DNA of 64,000 nt from Adenophora triphylla var. japonica. Its lineage: Eukaryota; Streptophyta; Magnoliopsida; Asterales; Campanulaceae. The DNA is taken from contig JAFEMH010001354.1 of NCBI GenBank assembly GCA_022495995.1, positions 423,881 to 487,880 on the forward strand, written 5' to 3'. Of the stretch, positions 42,725 through 55,113 are shown one piece after another (positions within the stretch are counted from its first letter, which is position 1; each line of letters starts with the position of its first letter). The translations under genes and the position numbers were made by a program. A model generated the notes under the pieces. That model was not told the origin of the DNA and searched no databases. It worked only from the letters and a program-made list of their open reading frames with translations.

Positions 42725-45700
42725 CTGAGCAAGGTATACCATGTTCCTGCTTGGGTTCATAAGGTGGAAGAGGTCATAAGTTTCTCTCCCAATGAATTGG
42801 CTGGAAGCCGTGCAGCCCGTGAGCAACCCTTGGTGATAAAGGGTCGAATTGACAACTGTGAATCCGAGAGACTTCTTATTGACACGGGGGTCTCTCGTGA
42901 TATTTTGTACTATTCCGCCTTCCAGATGATGGGCTTGAAAGATACCATCCTGGAGCCTTATCATGGAAGGCTAGAAGGTTTCACCAACCATAAAGTCGGT
43001 GCCAATTGAACTGTTGATCTACAATGGAAGTTGGTAAACATCCCTTCCGAACCGTGGCTACAATCACTTTCGTAGTCATGGATCTGACAAGCGACTATCA
43101 CGTAATCTTAGGCATTCCAAGTCAAGCAAAACTTGGGTTGGTCGCCTCCCTTCCTCTCCAACGAGTTAAATTTCCTACTCGTACTGGAATTGGATGCGTG
43201 AGGGTGACCACCAAGGACTTCTTGGAGCATGTCGTGAAGAGCCGAAAAGCATCCAAAAGCGTGGAAATAGATACGCCGGAGGACAACATCAAAATCTCTA
43301 AGTCTCTGAAAACTACCCATACTAGCTCTAGGATGAGCTATATCCGTGAAGTACTAGAGGAGGAACATGTGGTCCTAGAAATTGCAGATGACCAGGACAT
43401 AGTTCCGTCTTTCCTGGAGACAGATCCTATTCTCATTAACGGCCAGAACTCGGGGACCAACCCTGACTTGAGGATATTTGATCTACCCGACGTTGATGAA
43501 CTGATGGAAGAGGAAGGCCTCAACGTAAATGACAATGAGGGTAGAAGGCTTAGAGAAATCATTATTGAATCCTTGGAATTTCGAGATGGTCCAGAAGTGG
43601 AGCCTGTGGATGAATTGGAAGAGGTAGTCATCAACCCTGACTACCCTGAGCAAAAAATCAAACTCGGGGGCCAGCTATCCTCAGAAGAAAAGGAAGAAAT
43701 CATCTCCCTCTTAAAAAACAGTCTTGATGTCTTCGCTTGGAGAGTTAAAGATATGAGGGGGATTAATGAAGAAGTAGCCCTCCACCGCCTGGAAGTTGAC
43801 CCGTCTGCTAAAACCATCACGCAGGTAAGGAGGATCTTTGCAAGGGATAAGGAGGAAGCTATTAAGGAAGAGGTGCAAAAGTTACTTAGCGCCAGAATCA
43901 TCCGTGAAGTGAAATATCCCGTTTGTTTGGCCAACGTGGTGATAGTCAAAAAGCAAAATGGGAAGTGGCGAATGTGCATAGACTTCACTGATCTTAACAA
44001 AGCCTGCCCTAAGGACAGTTATCCTCTCCCCAGAATTGATAAGTTAGTTGACTCCATAGCTGGACACTGAACTCTCAGTTCTTAGATGCCTATTTAGGCT
44101 ATCATCAAATAAAAATGGCGGAAGAGGACATTGAGAAGACGACCTTCCAAACATCGGGGGGAAATTACTGTTATGTCATGATGCCCTTTGGGCTTAAGAA
44201 TGCGGGTGATACGTACCAACACATGGTGAATGGAGTGTTTGGAGAACAAATAGGTCGCAACATGGAGGCCTACATTGATGGCATGTCATAAAGACCAAGG
44301 AGGGCAGTCACACCCCTGACCTAGAAGAAACCATTAACAATCTTCGAGCCAACAACATGAAGCTAAACCCAAGTAAATGTGTGTTTGGGGTGACAGCTGG
44401 AAAGTTCCTAGGCTTCATGGTATCTCAAAGGGGAATTGAGGCAAACCCTGAAAAAATCAAGGCACTTATTGATATGAAGGAACCTACCAACATCAAGGAG
44501 GTTTAGAGATTGAATGGAAGAATAGCGGCTCTTGGGAGATTCATTGCCAAATCCACCGAAAAATCACTGCCATTCTTCAAGGTCTTGAAGGGGGCTAAAA
44601 GCTTTTCCTGGACTCCTGAATGCTCCGAGGCATTCCTCCATTTGAAGGAGTACTTGGGATCCCCTCCCTTGCTAAGCAGTCCGATTACTGGCGTGATGTT
44701 GTATGTCTTCCTAGCCACCACGGACCAAGCAGTTGCAGCTGTCCTAGTACGAAATGACAAAGGAACTCAGAAACCAGTCTACTATGTCTCTAAGGCATTG
44801 TCAGATGTGGAAAGCAGATATTTCAATGTGAAAAAGATAGCGTACACACTAGTTATTGCATCAAGGAAACTACGTGCCTACTTTTCTGCACATCCCATCA
44901 CCGTGTATACGAATGAGCCCTTGAAGAAAATTCTGCATAAGTTGGATGGCTCCGGACGTCTCCTAAATTGGTCTATCGCTCTTACAGAGTTTGATATCAC
45001 TTACCAACCAAGGAAGACCCTCCTGGCACAGCCTCTGGTTGACTTCATGGTCGAGACTGCCTTCATGGGTGAACACGTCCCCACCTCCCGTAAGCATAAC
45101 ACACCGGAGGAAGAAGAGTCCACTATTGAACTCCTACCCAACTGTTGGGTCCTATACACTGATGGCTCAGCCACAAAGGAGAGAAGCGGAGCTAGAGTGG
45201 TACTAGCAAGTCCTGTAGGAGAACATACCATACAAGATATTATCAGATTCATGTTCCCTGCCTCCAACAACCAAGCTCAATATGAGGCTCTGATATTTGG
45301 TATCGAGTTGGATTCCTTCTATGGAGAAACTAAAGTAGCGGCTTTCTGTGACTCCCAACTTGTTGTCAAACAAGTGAAGGGAGAGTATAACACCCAAAAT
45401 CTCGTACTTACCGAGTATAGAGACCTGGTTCTAGACATGACGAAGAAGCTGGAGTTCTTCGAGATCAAACAAATAGGCAGGGAAGATAACCAAATCGCGG
45501 ATGTTCTATCTAAACTAGCGTCTATGGATGTGTTTGAGTCAAACTCCAATCTATATGTAGTTTTTGCTGAAGAACCCGCATATGAAAGACTACAAGTCAT
45601 GCTCCTAAATGGAGAGGAGAGATGCTGGATCAATGACTACATATATTACATCGAGAAGAGCCAACTCCCAGAAGACGAAACGCAAGCTAAACTTATCAAT

Positions 45701-46916
45701 AAGAGATCACCAAGGTTCGTTGTGATGAACGGAGTCCTCTACCGACGATCCTTCACTAAGCCCCTACTGAGGTGTGTCCATCCCAAGGAAGTTGAGAATC
45801 TCTTGGCCGAAGTACATGAAGGCGTTTGTGGCGGACACCCGGGGGCCAGAACCTTAGCTGACAGGATCATCTTGCTAGGTTACTATTGGCCAAACCTGAG
45901 GGAGGACGCGCAAGCCTATGCTAGAAAATGTGACAAGTGCCAGAGGTACTCTGACATTCCTAGACTCCCAGCAGTCGAGAAAACTCTTGTAATACCTACA
46001 TGGCCATTTAATATGTGGGGAATCGACATCATCGGACCCTTCCCTCTTGCCCGAGGCAATTGCAAGTATGTGATAGTAGCAGTCGATTACATTTCCAAAT
46101 GGAAAGAAGCAAAAGCATTGGGCAAGATAACGGAATCAACTTCGTCCATGACCACATCTGGTGTCGCTTCGGGCTCCCACACACAATTATTTCGGAAAAT
46201 GGTAAGTTTGAGATCAATACGGTATATCGGAGGTGGAAAGGAGATTCTCTACGGAATTCACAGCAGAGTTGAGCAGAGTAAGAGTTTGTCACGCCAAGTC
46301 ATCAGTAAGTAAACCCCAAGGCAACGGACAAGCGGAGGCTGCCAATAAATTTGTCCTAACAGCCCTTACTAAGAACCTTGAAGGACGCAAGGGTAGATGG
46401 TTGGACGAACTTCCCCTAGCCTTATGGGATGTTCGCACAACCACCCGGGGGCCAACCGGGGAAACCCCATTTGCATTAACCTTCGATTCTGAGGCTATGG
46501 CACCGGCTGAAATGGCTATCCCTACGGTGAGAAATTCCCAATATGATGAGAGAGTCAACAAGGTCAATAGGCTCCTAGACCTAGACCTAGACCTGATAGA
46601 TGAGAAACGACTAGCTGCGCAGATGAGAATGGTGAATTACAAGCAAAGGACCAAGGCATACCATGAAAAGATGATTAATAGAAGAGTATTCCAGGTAGGC
46701 GATTGGGTACTTAGAAAAATTGAAGCTACTGGTCGGAAGGCAGAACAGAACAAGCTCTCCCCAAATTTGGAAGGTCCCTACATCATAACTCATGTCATTC
46801 GAGAAGGGACTTACAGATTAAAACTAAGAAGGGGAAAGAGCTCAAACATCCGTGGCATTCCGACAATCTCTGGAAATACTATCATTAGTATTAGTTTATT
46901 TTATGTAATAGATTAG
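42725..46916 (+). pseudogene. Tat pol pseudogene: protease, RT, two RNase H domains, integrase
   Basis: Order: aspartic protease with LLIDTGVSRDILYY (42764-43009); RT from 43024 with KWRMCIDFTDLNKACP, then in a shifted frame GYHQIKMAEED and AYIDGMS, where the YxDD motif has lost its second Asp; RNase H (44510 on, FVLATTDQ-like and YYVSKALSDVE); archaeal-like RNase H with LYTDGSATKERSG, NNQAQYEAL, CDSQLV and DNQIADVLSKLAS, all four acidic positions present; integrase with an HHCC-type region (VHEGVCGGHPG, CDKCQRYSD), GIDIIGPFP and FGLPHTIISENG, where the usual Asp is Glu. Breaks include a frameshift near 43010, one at 44068, one near 44285, TAG at 44504-44506 in place of a conserved Gln, and frame changes near 46120-46230. 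An in-frame CTAGAC triplication lies near 46575. The dual RNase H marks the Tat lineage. Confidence 0.9.
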
Positions 46917-47746
46917 TTTTTAATTATTAGTCTTTTACCTTTTTAGCATGATAGGATTGCAGTTCGATGTAATCAAGTTCAGTTTATGAAATTTACTTCT
47001 TCGACGTGTAAAGTAACTGCCACTACTAACACAACACTAGAAGACGAGGATCGTATCCTCGACTCTTCATGGGACAAGCCAAACGTCTAGCCTACCTCAG
47101 CACAAACGACTAACTGGAAAACATCTAAAACCTACGTACTAGTCACCTTCCTCGGCGTAAGGAGATGAAAAAGAAGGAATCCTAACGTCTTGATGAGGAA
47201 ACCCCTCAGCTCAAATGACTATAGGCAAAGACCATCTGAAACCTATGTACGAGTTATCTTCCTCGACATAGGGAGATGAAAAAAGAAGAAAAATCCAACA
47301 GTCAAGATCGAGGACCCTTTCTCGGCCTGATGACTTGCCTCACGTCTAAACCAAGGAAACACCTCGGTATAAAACGACTACAGGCATTCCACGTCTAAAA
47401 CCTGTGTATGAGTCATCTTCCTCGGCATAAGGAGACGACAAAGAAGAAAATATCCAACAGTCAAGACCGAGGAACCTTCCTCGGCCTAATGACCTGGACA
47501 AGCAAAATTGCCACAACTCCTAAGACCGAGCTAGCTTACTCATATTATATAAAAGAGCGAAGGATGAGGAACCCTTCCTCAGTTGCCCCAAAAGTCAGGC
47601 TTGTACTTGTGCAAAAACCACAAACAAGCATTAAAACAGTTCATAATGTTGACAACGATGTGAATTGAAAGATAACAACTATCATTAATATTGAAAGGAA
47701 AGATTACAAAAGGCCCTAGCCTATTACATTGAAATAAGAAAAAATT
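46917..47746. other. Tat spacer with degenerate tandem repeats
   Basis: Non-coding region after pol. Three diverged repeats (about 47127, 47244 and 47395) share CTAAAACCT, GTATGAGTCATCTTCCTCGG and AAGGAGATGAAAAAGAAG, spaced 115-155 bp apart. CCTCGGC motifs recur here and before the 3' LTR. Confidence 0.65.
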
Positions 47747-50700
47747 CTAAGGCTTCTCCTTCTGAGGGATTTCCACGAAGAAAGCTTTTTCGTTGGCATC
47801 AGCTTTCAGCTCGGCTTCGAGGTCGGTGGTGATGGTGACTTGCTCAGTTTGAGCATTGACTTGAGCCTCCTCATCATTTGGCTCCCCAGCAGCAGTCCCT
47901 TTTTCCTCCACCTCCATCTCGTCCTCGTCCTCAATCCTTTCTATTAAAGCGTTGATATTATTAGGATCGACAGACGGAGGGACCCAATCTTCTCGACCCC
48001 CGAGCATCCATCATCGCAATCACATCCAGATTATACTGGGAAAATGGAACAAGGTAGTGAATAGAACGAGCTGCTTCATCGTACCCATTCTAGCATATAA
48101 GCCAAGCAATGGCTTTCAAGTCCAGGCCATGAGAGGTGCTAGCCATGAGCCGACGGGCCAAGTGAGGTAGCCATCCTGGAACATAGTGGCTGTTTGGTCA
48201 TTGACATCATCTTTGAAGGCCGAGCTAGCTTTGAACCGAGCAACAAACTCCTCTTCCCTGGAAGGAATGCTGGTTTCCAGCTCCAGGTTCTCGGCAGTAG
48301 CCATCTCGGCAGCCTTAAGTGCCTCGGCCTTGAGCTTCTCTAGCTCGGCCATCTCAGCCTCCTTTAACTTGAGGGCTTCCTCAGCCCGGGCTTTGGCTTC
48401 CTTGACCTTCTTCGCCTCCTCCTCGGCCTTGGCTTTGGCCACCCTATTGGCATCAAGCTCCTCATCTCGAGCCTTCAGCAACTCAGCAACTACTGCCAGC
48501 TCGGTCTCTCCCCTTTGCATCCCGACTTTAAGCTCAGCCATTTGCTTCTCCATGGCCTTAAGCTGTACATTCTCATAGGCCGAGATGGTAGCAAGATGCA
48601 ATATTAAAATGTAATGTCAGAGATAATATAAGTACAAAGTACGAGAAGAAAAATACGAGATAGTCACCTCAGATATCAATAGGCCTTTCCGGCCAACCAT
48701 GTTCTCCTTGCTAGGCTTATCCCGGCACAACTTCTCATATGCCTCCTCGTCCAGAGACCTTTGGACAGCCGCTTGCCCCAGCCTTACGAGAGCACCTTCC
48801 CTGGCAAGTAAGCTGAGGCCTCTTAAGGGTTTGGGTGTGGCGATAAGTTTCCGAGCTAGCTCCTCGGCCTCAGCATAATTATTGATCGTTTGAGGGATAA
48901 GCGCTGGAGGAGTTGAAGCATCAGCAGTTCGTTTGGAAGGAGGCTCCTCAGTAGAACCAGAATGAGGCCTTTTCTGGCTCGAGGACCTATGAACGAGGCC
49001 CGTCTCCTCGGCAGCCGGGATATTAGTGTGCACCTCGACTTTAATAGTTGGAATACGGGGGCTATGCCCCTCAGTTGTTTGCTTATCTCGATTTCCCGAG
49101 GACTCCTCATCAACGTTAACAGCCTCCCCAACCGTCTTAATGGGCAAGGCAACATCCCCCTTGGTAGCCAGGAGCAATTGACGATGGATAGCCTCTTCCT
49201 TTCTCTGCTCAATAGTCGAGGCCTTGGCTAACCGCCTCTTCATCTTGATCAGCTCCTTGGGATCCATGACATCTTGGGAGGCCATCTCAACTTCTTGTTC
49301 GGGGGTTAGATCTGCAAATACGAAGAAGAGATAGTTATATTACGACATGGATAAAACAAGCATCAATTTACAAGTATCAAATACGAGGAAAGAGGAATTA
49401 CAGCCTACGACGTCTTCCTCTATAAGGCATTGATCTTTGGGGTCAAGTTTACAACGTTCACAATCAGCATGAAAGACCAGACCGGGATGGACCCTCCAGT
49501 CATTAAATCTTCTCCCCCTATTGATAGGGACGAGAGGCTCCACGTCGTCCTTCGGTCCTGGCATTATCCTGGCCTGGACATATAGTAACGATCATCTGCT
49601 TCCAAGGCCGACCAATCCAGGAGACCTACCCCGGCAAACTCAGTAAGCCGAGCAATCAAGTCAACGGACCATTCAGCTCGTAACACTTTCTTGGGAGCAA
49701 CATGCTCATCAGTAGGAGAAGCGAACTCCCAGCCTTATCGGCTCTCAACCCTAATGGCATGGTTCTCCCAACCAGCCACTTTGCTGGACATGGGAAGGAT
49801 GATCTTTGGCTTCTTCGAATCACTCCTTATTACTATAAGCTTGGAGTCCTTGAGGTAGCTAACCTAGAAGAAATGATGGAAAGTAGTCTGGGTAGCTTCA
49901 AAACCCAGACCATGACACAAGACAATAAAACTTACGAGGACCCTAACCCCTTTGGCTCCTAGCATAGCCAGGACGACTCTCATGTCTCCTAAAAATTCAT
50001 TAATGAAAGATCTAAAGGGAGACGAAGTCCCTGCTGAAATTGCTTATAATAGAAGTGGATGTGGTTATCATTGTAATAGAACGCTTCCCTCTCTCCCTCG
50101 TTCTCAAAGGTTGGACGGCCGACATAAGTCAGCTTGTACTCCTCCCTCGGCACTCCATACTTGGAGTGTAGCACCTCCATCATTGGATCCCCGACCCTAA
50201 CTGGCTTTGGCCTGGGATGGCTAATTCTACCTCTGCCTCCTCGTCTTTGGCCTGCCCGTCCTCGGCCCTCTACTTGTTCGCCCTGTACAAAGGCGTCAAC
50301 TATACTGGTTGACGTGGAGGTGTCACTCCCTCTTCCCGTCATATCTACAAAAAGCCGAGGAACAAGAATCAGTAAAATCGTCCAAGGCATCAAGACGGGG
50401 AAGCGGAGGATTGCCCCTCCTCGTCATTTATAATAAGACCGAGGAGGGATCCTTACCCTTCAAAGGTGGACGGTCAAGATGGTCCGACGCCGGGTAAAAC
50501 AAATTGATATGTTCAATCATCTCGGCCCTGCTTTGGAATATTATCATACTTGGGGACATTGAATCAACCCTGTCTATTCTCGTCTTGCTTGGATACTGGA
50601 GGTACATCCTCGGACATCCATACCTCGTCAATATTTCCCAAATTTCCGCCAAATTCACCAACAACCATAGCCCTCTCTCCCTTCGGTAAACTCTAAGGTT

Positions 50701-50754
50701 ACCTTTGTGGTAGCCATGGACGAAACGAGGGCTATGGTCCCAAGAACGAGCCAT
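47747..50754 (-). pseudogene. Antisense multi-exon gene of the Tat element (Transposase_28-like)
   Basis: Function unknown. Proteins of the putative gypsy-type transposon domain (Pfam Transposase_28) are known antisense companions of Tat-type pol. Exon 1 (50754-50457, starts MARSWDHSPR) has donor GTAAGG. Exon 2 begins at 50344 after TTTTTGTAG in matching phase and carries FYYKQFQQGLRLPL, the family's characteristic motif, before an in-frame TAG at 49989. Further coding scraps follow (PKKVLRAEWSVDLIARLTEF; 49564-49404 with RRFNDWRVHPG). One exon runs 49311-48668 after TTTGCAG, ending at GAG|GTGACT. A coiled-coil exon (about 48600-48116, Ala/Glu/Lys-rich) and an acidic last exon (about 48007-47747) complete it. 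The next-to-last acceptor looks lost. The gene runs against pol and would be transcribed from near the 3' LTR. Confidence 0.75.
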
Positions 50755-51061
50755 TTCTAAAACGAGACGAAGGGTTCAAGAATTTTATCAAGGCAAGAAT
50801 TTCAAGAAAAGCTTCATGGGTTCAACAAGGGCGGTTACGAACAACAAAACCCAACCAGAACCCTAGAAATTACAAAATCAAAGACATAAATCACAATGGG
50901 AGAAGAAATTATACCTGTTGCTATTGAAAATGGACAAAATCAAATGACAAATCGATCGTGTATGTTGATTCTGGGCAACTTGTACTCAAGAATACAAAGG
51001 GTTTTTGAATCTCCTTAGTTCGCTCTCAAATGCCTGATGTAACGACCCGAAATTCCACAAC

Positions 51062-51084
51062 AATAATAATAATAATAATAATAA
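51062..51084. repeat. (AAT)n microsatellite
   Basis: Eight or so AAT units near the left end of the solo LTR, followed by a duplicated ATTCTCCAATATAAATAATA segment. Confidence 0.9.
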
Positions 51085-52266
51085 TTCTCCAATATAAATA
51101 ATAATTCTCCAATATAAATAATAATTCAAAATCAAATAACGGTAACTAAAATCCAACAAAATATTTAAAGTCTTACAAACTCTCAAATAACTGAAATAAC
51201 CGACTAAAGTGTCTAAACTGAAATAAACTAAAATGATCCTTGAACTCCTTATGAAATGCTCCCGAACGAAATCTCATTCTTCCTATTTGAAATATGGAAG
51301 AAAAGAAGATGAAAGGGTGAGCGAACAATGTCCAGTAAGTTCATATGCAACTCCTCCGGTTACTATGGAGGAGTTGACCAGAAGGAATATCAAAGAATAC
51401 AAAGTCCAAGAACAATCGAAGACATAACAAAGCACAATTTCGAATATAGTTATTTACCAAATTCTCAAATCATATGTCTTTCAAAATCTAAACGGTTTCA
51501 CAAACTGAGTTGACAAATATTTTGAAGTTTCAAATGATGACGAAATCGATTCAAACTGAATCGAATGATTTACTTAATTAAAACCGTCCCACATCAATTT
51601 TAACTAACTAAACCACTCACAGATTTCTAGGAAATTCAAAGGACTGATAAGCTGAACAATGCTAACTCAAATGCTCTAATTATCTATAACCGTCCCATTC
51701 CAGCCGTAGATAATCAAATCATTTACAGACATCATGATCACATAAGTGGTCCACTGACCTTATCAAACAAAATCCCATAAAGGGAACAAAATGACTCCGC
51801 AGAGTCCTAAACAGTGTATTCGGAACACCCCATCACTAATTTGAAGCGGTGAACTAAGTTTGCCCGAATGCCAAATATCAAATATACCCCACCGAAGCAG
51901 GTTGTCAAACTTAGCGATCATTGATGGAACACAAAATCATATCATATCAAAACTCATTTTTTTTATACAGAATACGAACTTTCACAATGACAATAAAATT
52001 CCGTATTTACGAAACCAAAAGAACGATTTAGCAAACGAATAACAAAAGATTGGAAAATAACGGTAAACGAGGGAGTCAAAACAAATACTGACGCGAGATT
52101 AGCTTTATCGTATCAAAGGAACGTACATCGCCAAGAAATATGCGAAAGCCTAAAATAAGGAAACGGAGCGGAAATCAATTAACTTAAAGATGTATAATCC
52201 CTTACCTTAATAATTGCAGTTAAATGCGGCTCCTACAAGTGAACCTACTGCCTCCCAAAATCTAGC

Positions 52267-52351
<85 letters not shown>
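52267..52351. repeat. (AAT)n microsatellite, about 28 units
   Basis: Uninterrupted AAT/ATA trinucleotides in the solo LTR; likely length-variable. Confidence 0.95.
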
Positions 52352-52605
52352 TAACCAAATTAGAAACAATTACACTTTATCCTAATACAAACTTTCAAAA
52401 GTGTAAATAATAATAGCAGTCCAATTTTGATGATTCCTCATCCTCTCACACGTCACAATCATAGCAAGTTAAAAGTCTTTCTTGCTACTAGGTCCTTTCT
52501 TATTTTGCAACCTAGTTCCTCAAACATATACATACACGATGATACATACACACTATCCTTCTCTTTCTCCTGACACCTCTCCTTTTCCCTCTCTTAATTC
52601 CGTCC

Positions 52606-52632
52606 CCTCTCTCTCTCTCTCTCTCTCTCTCT
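52606..52632. repeat. (CT)n microsatellite
   Basis: About 13 CT units in a pyrimidine-rich part of the solo LTR. Confidence 0.9.
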
Positions 52633-52840
52633 TCCTTTATTTTCTATTTTTCTTTCTTGTCTCTTTATTTTCTATTTCTCTCATTGGTCCATCTCTTTCT
52701 CTCTAATACATACACTGTACATACATAAACATTTAACCTGGTAGCTTACCTCAAAAGGATTTGACAGTTGTTTTCTTTCTTCTTCAAGGTCCGGCCGCCC
52801 CTTCCTCTCCTCGGCAACTCACGGCAGCCTCTCTAATTCT

Positions 52841-53296
52841 TTTTTTTTTTTTTTTTTTTGTTACCTGTGTTCCGCCGGACTAATCCCGACCATCAAGTAC
52901 CGCCCTCGGTATATTGGCGGAGGTAAATCGCGGATGTGCCCTATGCAGCCGTGGCGGCATTCTTATACTCCAGGCCCCAAGGAGCCCTCCTACAAGACAT
53001 TTACATCACTTACATCACCAATTGGGCTCCATTTGCTCTGCCGAGGCAATTGCATCACTCTTACAACACCAATTGGCTGCTTCAGCTGCTCCTGCCAAGA
53101 TTCGAACTCCCCACACTGAGGATACAAGCCCAGCAATGCTGCTTCCTTAACTGCACGGATGTGCCCCGGGGGGCTCCTAAGGACCCTGAAACCAAGGTAG
53201 GAATTAAAGCCCAAAAAATCCCCTTGAGGGGACTCGAACCGGTGACCCCCCCTTCGAGAAGCCACCATGATACCACTAGGCCAAGACCCATTATGT
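52841..53296 (-). mobile_element. tRNA-derived SINE nested in the solo LTR
   Basis: The minus strand carries a Pol III A box TGGCCTAGTGG (53283-53273) and B box GGTTCGAGTCC (53240-53230) 32 bp apart, as in tRNA genes. It ends in a poly-A run (plus-strand T run 52841-52859). A 12-bp duplication CTCTCTAATTCT flanks it (52829-52840, 53297-53308). At about 456 bp it is long for a plant SINE. A second B-like GTTCGAATCTTGG near 53096 suggests a dimer or fusion with another SINE body. Confidence 0.85.
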
Positions 53297-53529
53297 CTCT
53301 CTAATTCTTTCTACGTTTATGAAAAAATGAGGCTCCTAGGGTTTAGAAAGGGTATTTATAATTGGGTTCTAATCCCCAGCCCAAAATCAAGCCCAACTCA
53401 TCTAAATAATTTAAACTCACATAATATAACCCTAAGACTTCATTATAAATATTAATCCCTCTAAAAGCTTAAGTGAAAATTTAACAATTTACCAAAGAAT
53501 CCTCAAATTTTTTGGGTTATTACACCTGA

Positions 53530-53824
53530 AGACGATAAAAGTTGCAATTGAAAAAGAAATTTGTTTTTATACCCTCACAACTGGGTCAAACCCAAAGCTA
53601 AACGGGTCAAAATGGGTACGACGCCCCTAGAATTTAATGCGTTAGGGGGTGCCCCATACGTGTCAAACATCGTGGACCACGCTCCATCATTACGTGACTA
53701 ACCGGCGGATAATGGAAAGACACATTTGAAGCGACATTGGCACGTAACGCTTGTTCGTATTCTCATGGCCGAGGACGAGATCACTTTCTCCTCGTCATTG
53801 TCGAGCTAGAAAGTCGGGGACCAT
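53530..53824. other. Tat sequence between solo LTR and 3' LTR
   Basis: Non-coding; ends with the purine tract before the LTR. It contains CACGTAACG and CCGAGGACGAGATCA stretches like those in the Tat spacer. The promoter of the antisense gene may lie here or in the LTR, but I see no clear TATA box for it. Confidence 0.5.
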
Positions 53825-54592
53825 TGAACAGTATAAATCGAGATACGAACATGGGCTTGTCCGGGCAAGGCTCATGTGGATTGGGCCGTAAACATAATCC
53901 ATCAAGTCTCAAGCTACGAGGAAAGACCTGGGCTTCCTCATCTATATATCTCGTCAGTCATAAGGCGAATCTGGGCTCAGTAGACAAGCATGAATAAGGA
54001 CCAACTCAAAGTGCCAAGGAGACCTCCCTCGTAGGCCGAGATCATCTCCCTTGAGGATGAGGTGCCTTCCTCGGCTATGACGTCATCACAACGAGCTCAC
54101 TTATATATCAACCCTTCCCCGACTCATCGTAGGCCGAGATGGCCATGCATGACGAGGAAGGGAGCATCTCAGCATACCGGCATGACAGTTTATCAGTCTT
54201 ATCCCAACAAGGATACTAAACATTTATAATCTTATCAGGATTGTAACCACCTCCTATATCAATTCAAGTCAAATAAGAACTCCTCAACGGATATAATCCT
54301 ACTAGGATTATATCTTATCTCTTTACAGTCCAAGTTCGACATGGATTCTACATATCCATTCCTATAAATACAAGCCATTATTTCCATATTTTGGTACGTG
54401 ATCTCTTTGACTCGAAGCTCTGTCAATTTGATTTCTCTCTATACAAACCGTGAACTTACTCTCACGCCGGAGGGCCTTCGCCGGTGAAGCCCCGGCTTAA
54501 TTTACGTTTTCTGTCTTATTTTTAGATTATTCAATCACTGGAGTACAACCAACCGCTTGTATTTGGGCTAATTTGATTTTTTGACAGCATCA
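53825..54592 (+). repeat. Tat 3' LTR
   Basis: 768 bp, TGAACAG...GCATCA. It contains CTATAAATACAAGCC (about 54362-54376) as a TATA box and a U5-like CTCTCACGCCGGAGGGCC at 54459-54476. An AAAGTCGGGG purine tract precedes it at 53811-53820. Confidence 0.75.
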
Positions 54593-54597
54593 TCTAT

Positions 54598-55113
54598 GAT
54601 TGTGTACGTCTTATAGAAATCCTCAACTTTTATATAAGCCTACGACTGACTGATATGTAGCGTAATTTACATTATGTTTATTAATGAAAGTGTGTTGTTT
54701 GACTCAAAAAATAAATTTAAAAATTGATATGCAGAGGTAAAGATTTATACTTATAATACTAAAATATCAAATATTTTGAAACAAAATTTAATTTAAAAAA
54801 AACGACAAATATATTAAAACAAATGAAGTTATTTCCCATTTTCCCTGCAACCAATGCCACCAAGGTTAATTGGAATGATTTAACTTAAATTTGATTGAGC
54901 AACAAACATTATCGGTTATTAATTATTATTGTTTGGTCTATTTGATCACAATATAACATCAATCCCTAACCAATTGAAAGCAATAAAATTTTGGTGTGAC
55001 ACAAAAATTAGCTAAATGAAAGCAACAAATTGAGCTGAGTTAATGATCATGTGTTGTAGTAGGCACCCTTGGGTGGTGCATTCAAGTAGTTGGTGGTTAA
55101 TCGGTACCGAATA
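54598..55113. other. AT-rich intergenic region
   Basis: Nothing recognisable: no terminal repeats, no coding frame. Confidence 0.5.

Larger units (their letters stand above)
51038..53524 (-). mobile_element. Solo LTR of a chromovirus-like element inside Tat
   Basis: The left end is TGTAACGACCCGAAATTCC and the right end TTGGGTTATTACA. A perfect target duplication CCTGA flanks it (51033-51037, 53525-53529). No internal coding region or second LTR is present. Reading the minus strand puts a TATAAATACCC box (about 53360) near the start and a GAGGTAAGC donor-like site far downstream. This matches the layout of the long LTRs at 21228 and 27076, so I assign minus orientation. It is 2487 bp including the SINE. 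Confidence 0.8.
34174..54592 (+). mobile_element. Tat-lineage Ty3/gypsy element with nested insertions
   Basis: The left LTR remnant (34174-34213) and right LTR (53825-54592) share their start (TGAMC then TATAAATCGAGATACGAACA). TCTAT directly precedes the left LTR (34169-34173) and follows the right LTR (54593-54597), giving a 5-bp target duplication for the whole 20.4-kb block. Inside are a SIRE insertion (34214 to about 42715) with loss of most of the left LTR and gag, a pol pseudogene with two RNase H domains, a spacer, an antisense gene, and a solo LTR. The second, archaeal-like RNase H and the antisense gene downstream of pol are typical of the Tat lineage. Confidence 0.8.

Noticed and set aside
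48186..48578. 130-residue Ser/Ala-rich plus-strand frame
   Set aside because: Shadow of the coiled-coil exon of the antisense Tat gene.
53230..53283. tRNA gene on the minus strand
   Set aside because: A and B boxes are tRNA-like, but no cloverleaf closes; a poly-A tail and 12-bp duplication show that it is a SINE head.
52914..53304. 78- to 122-residue frames on the plus strand
   Set aside because: They run antisense through the SINE and are shared by no known family; explained by the SINE.
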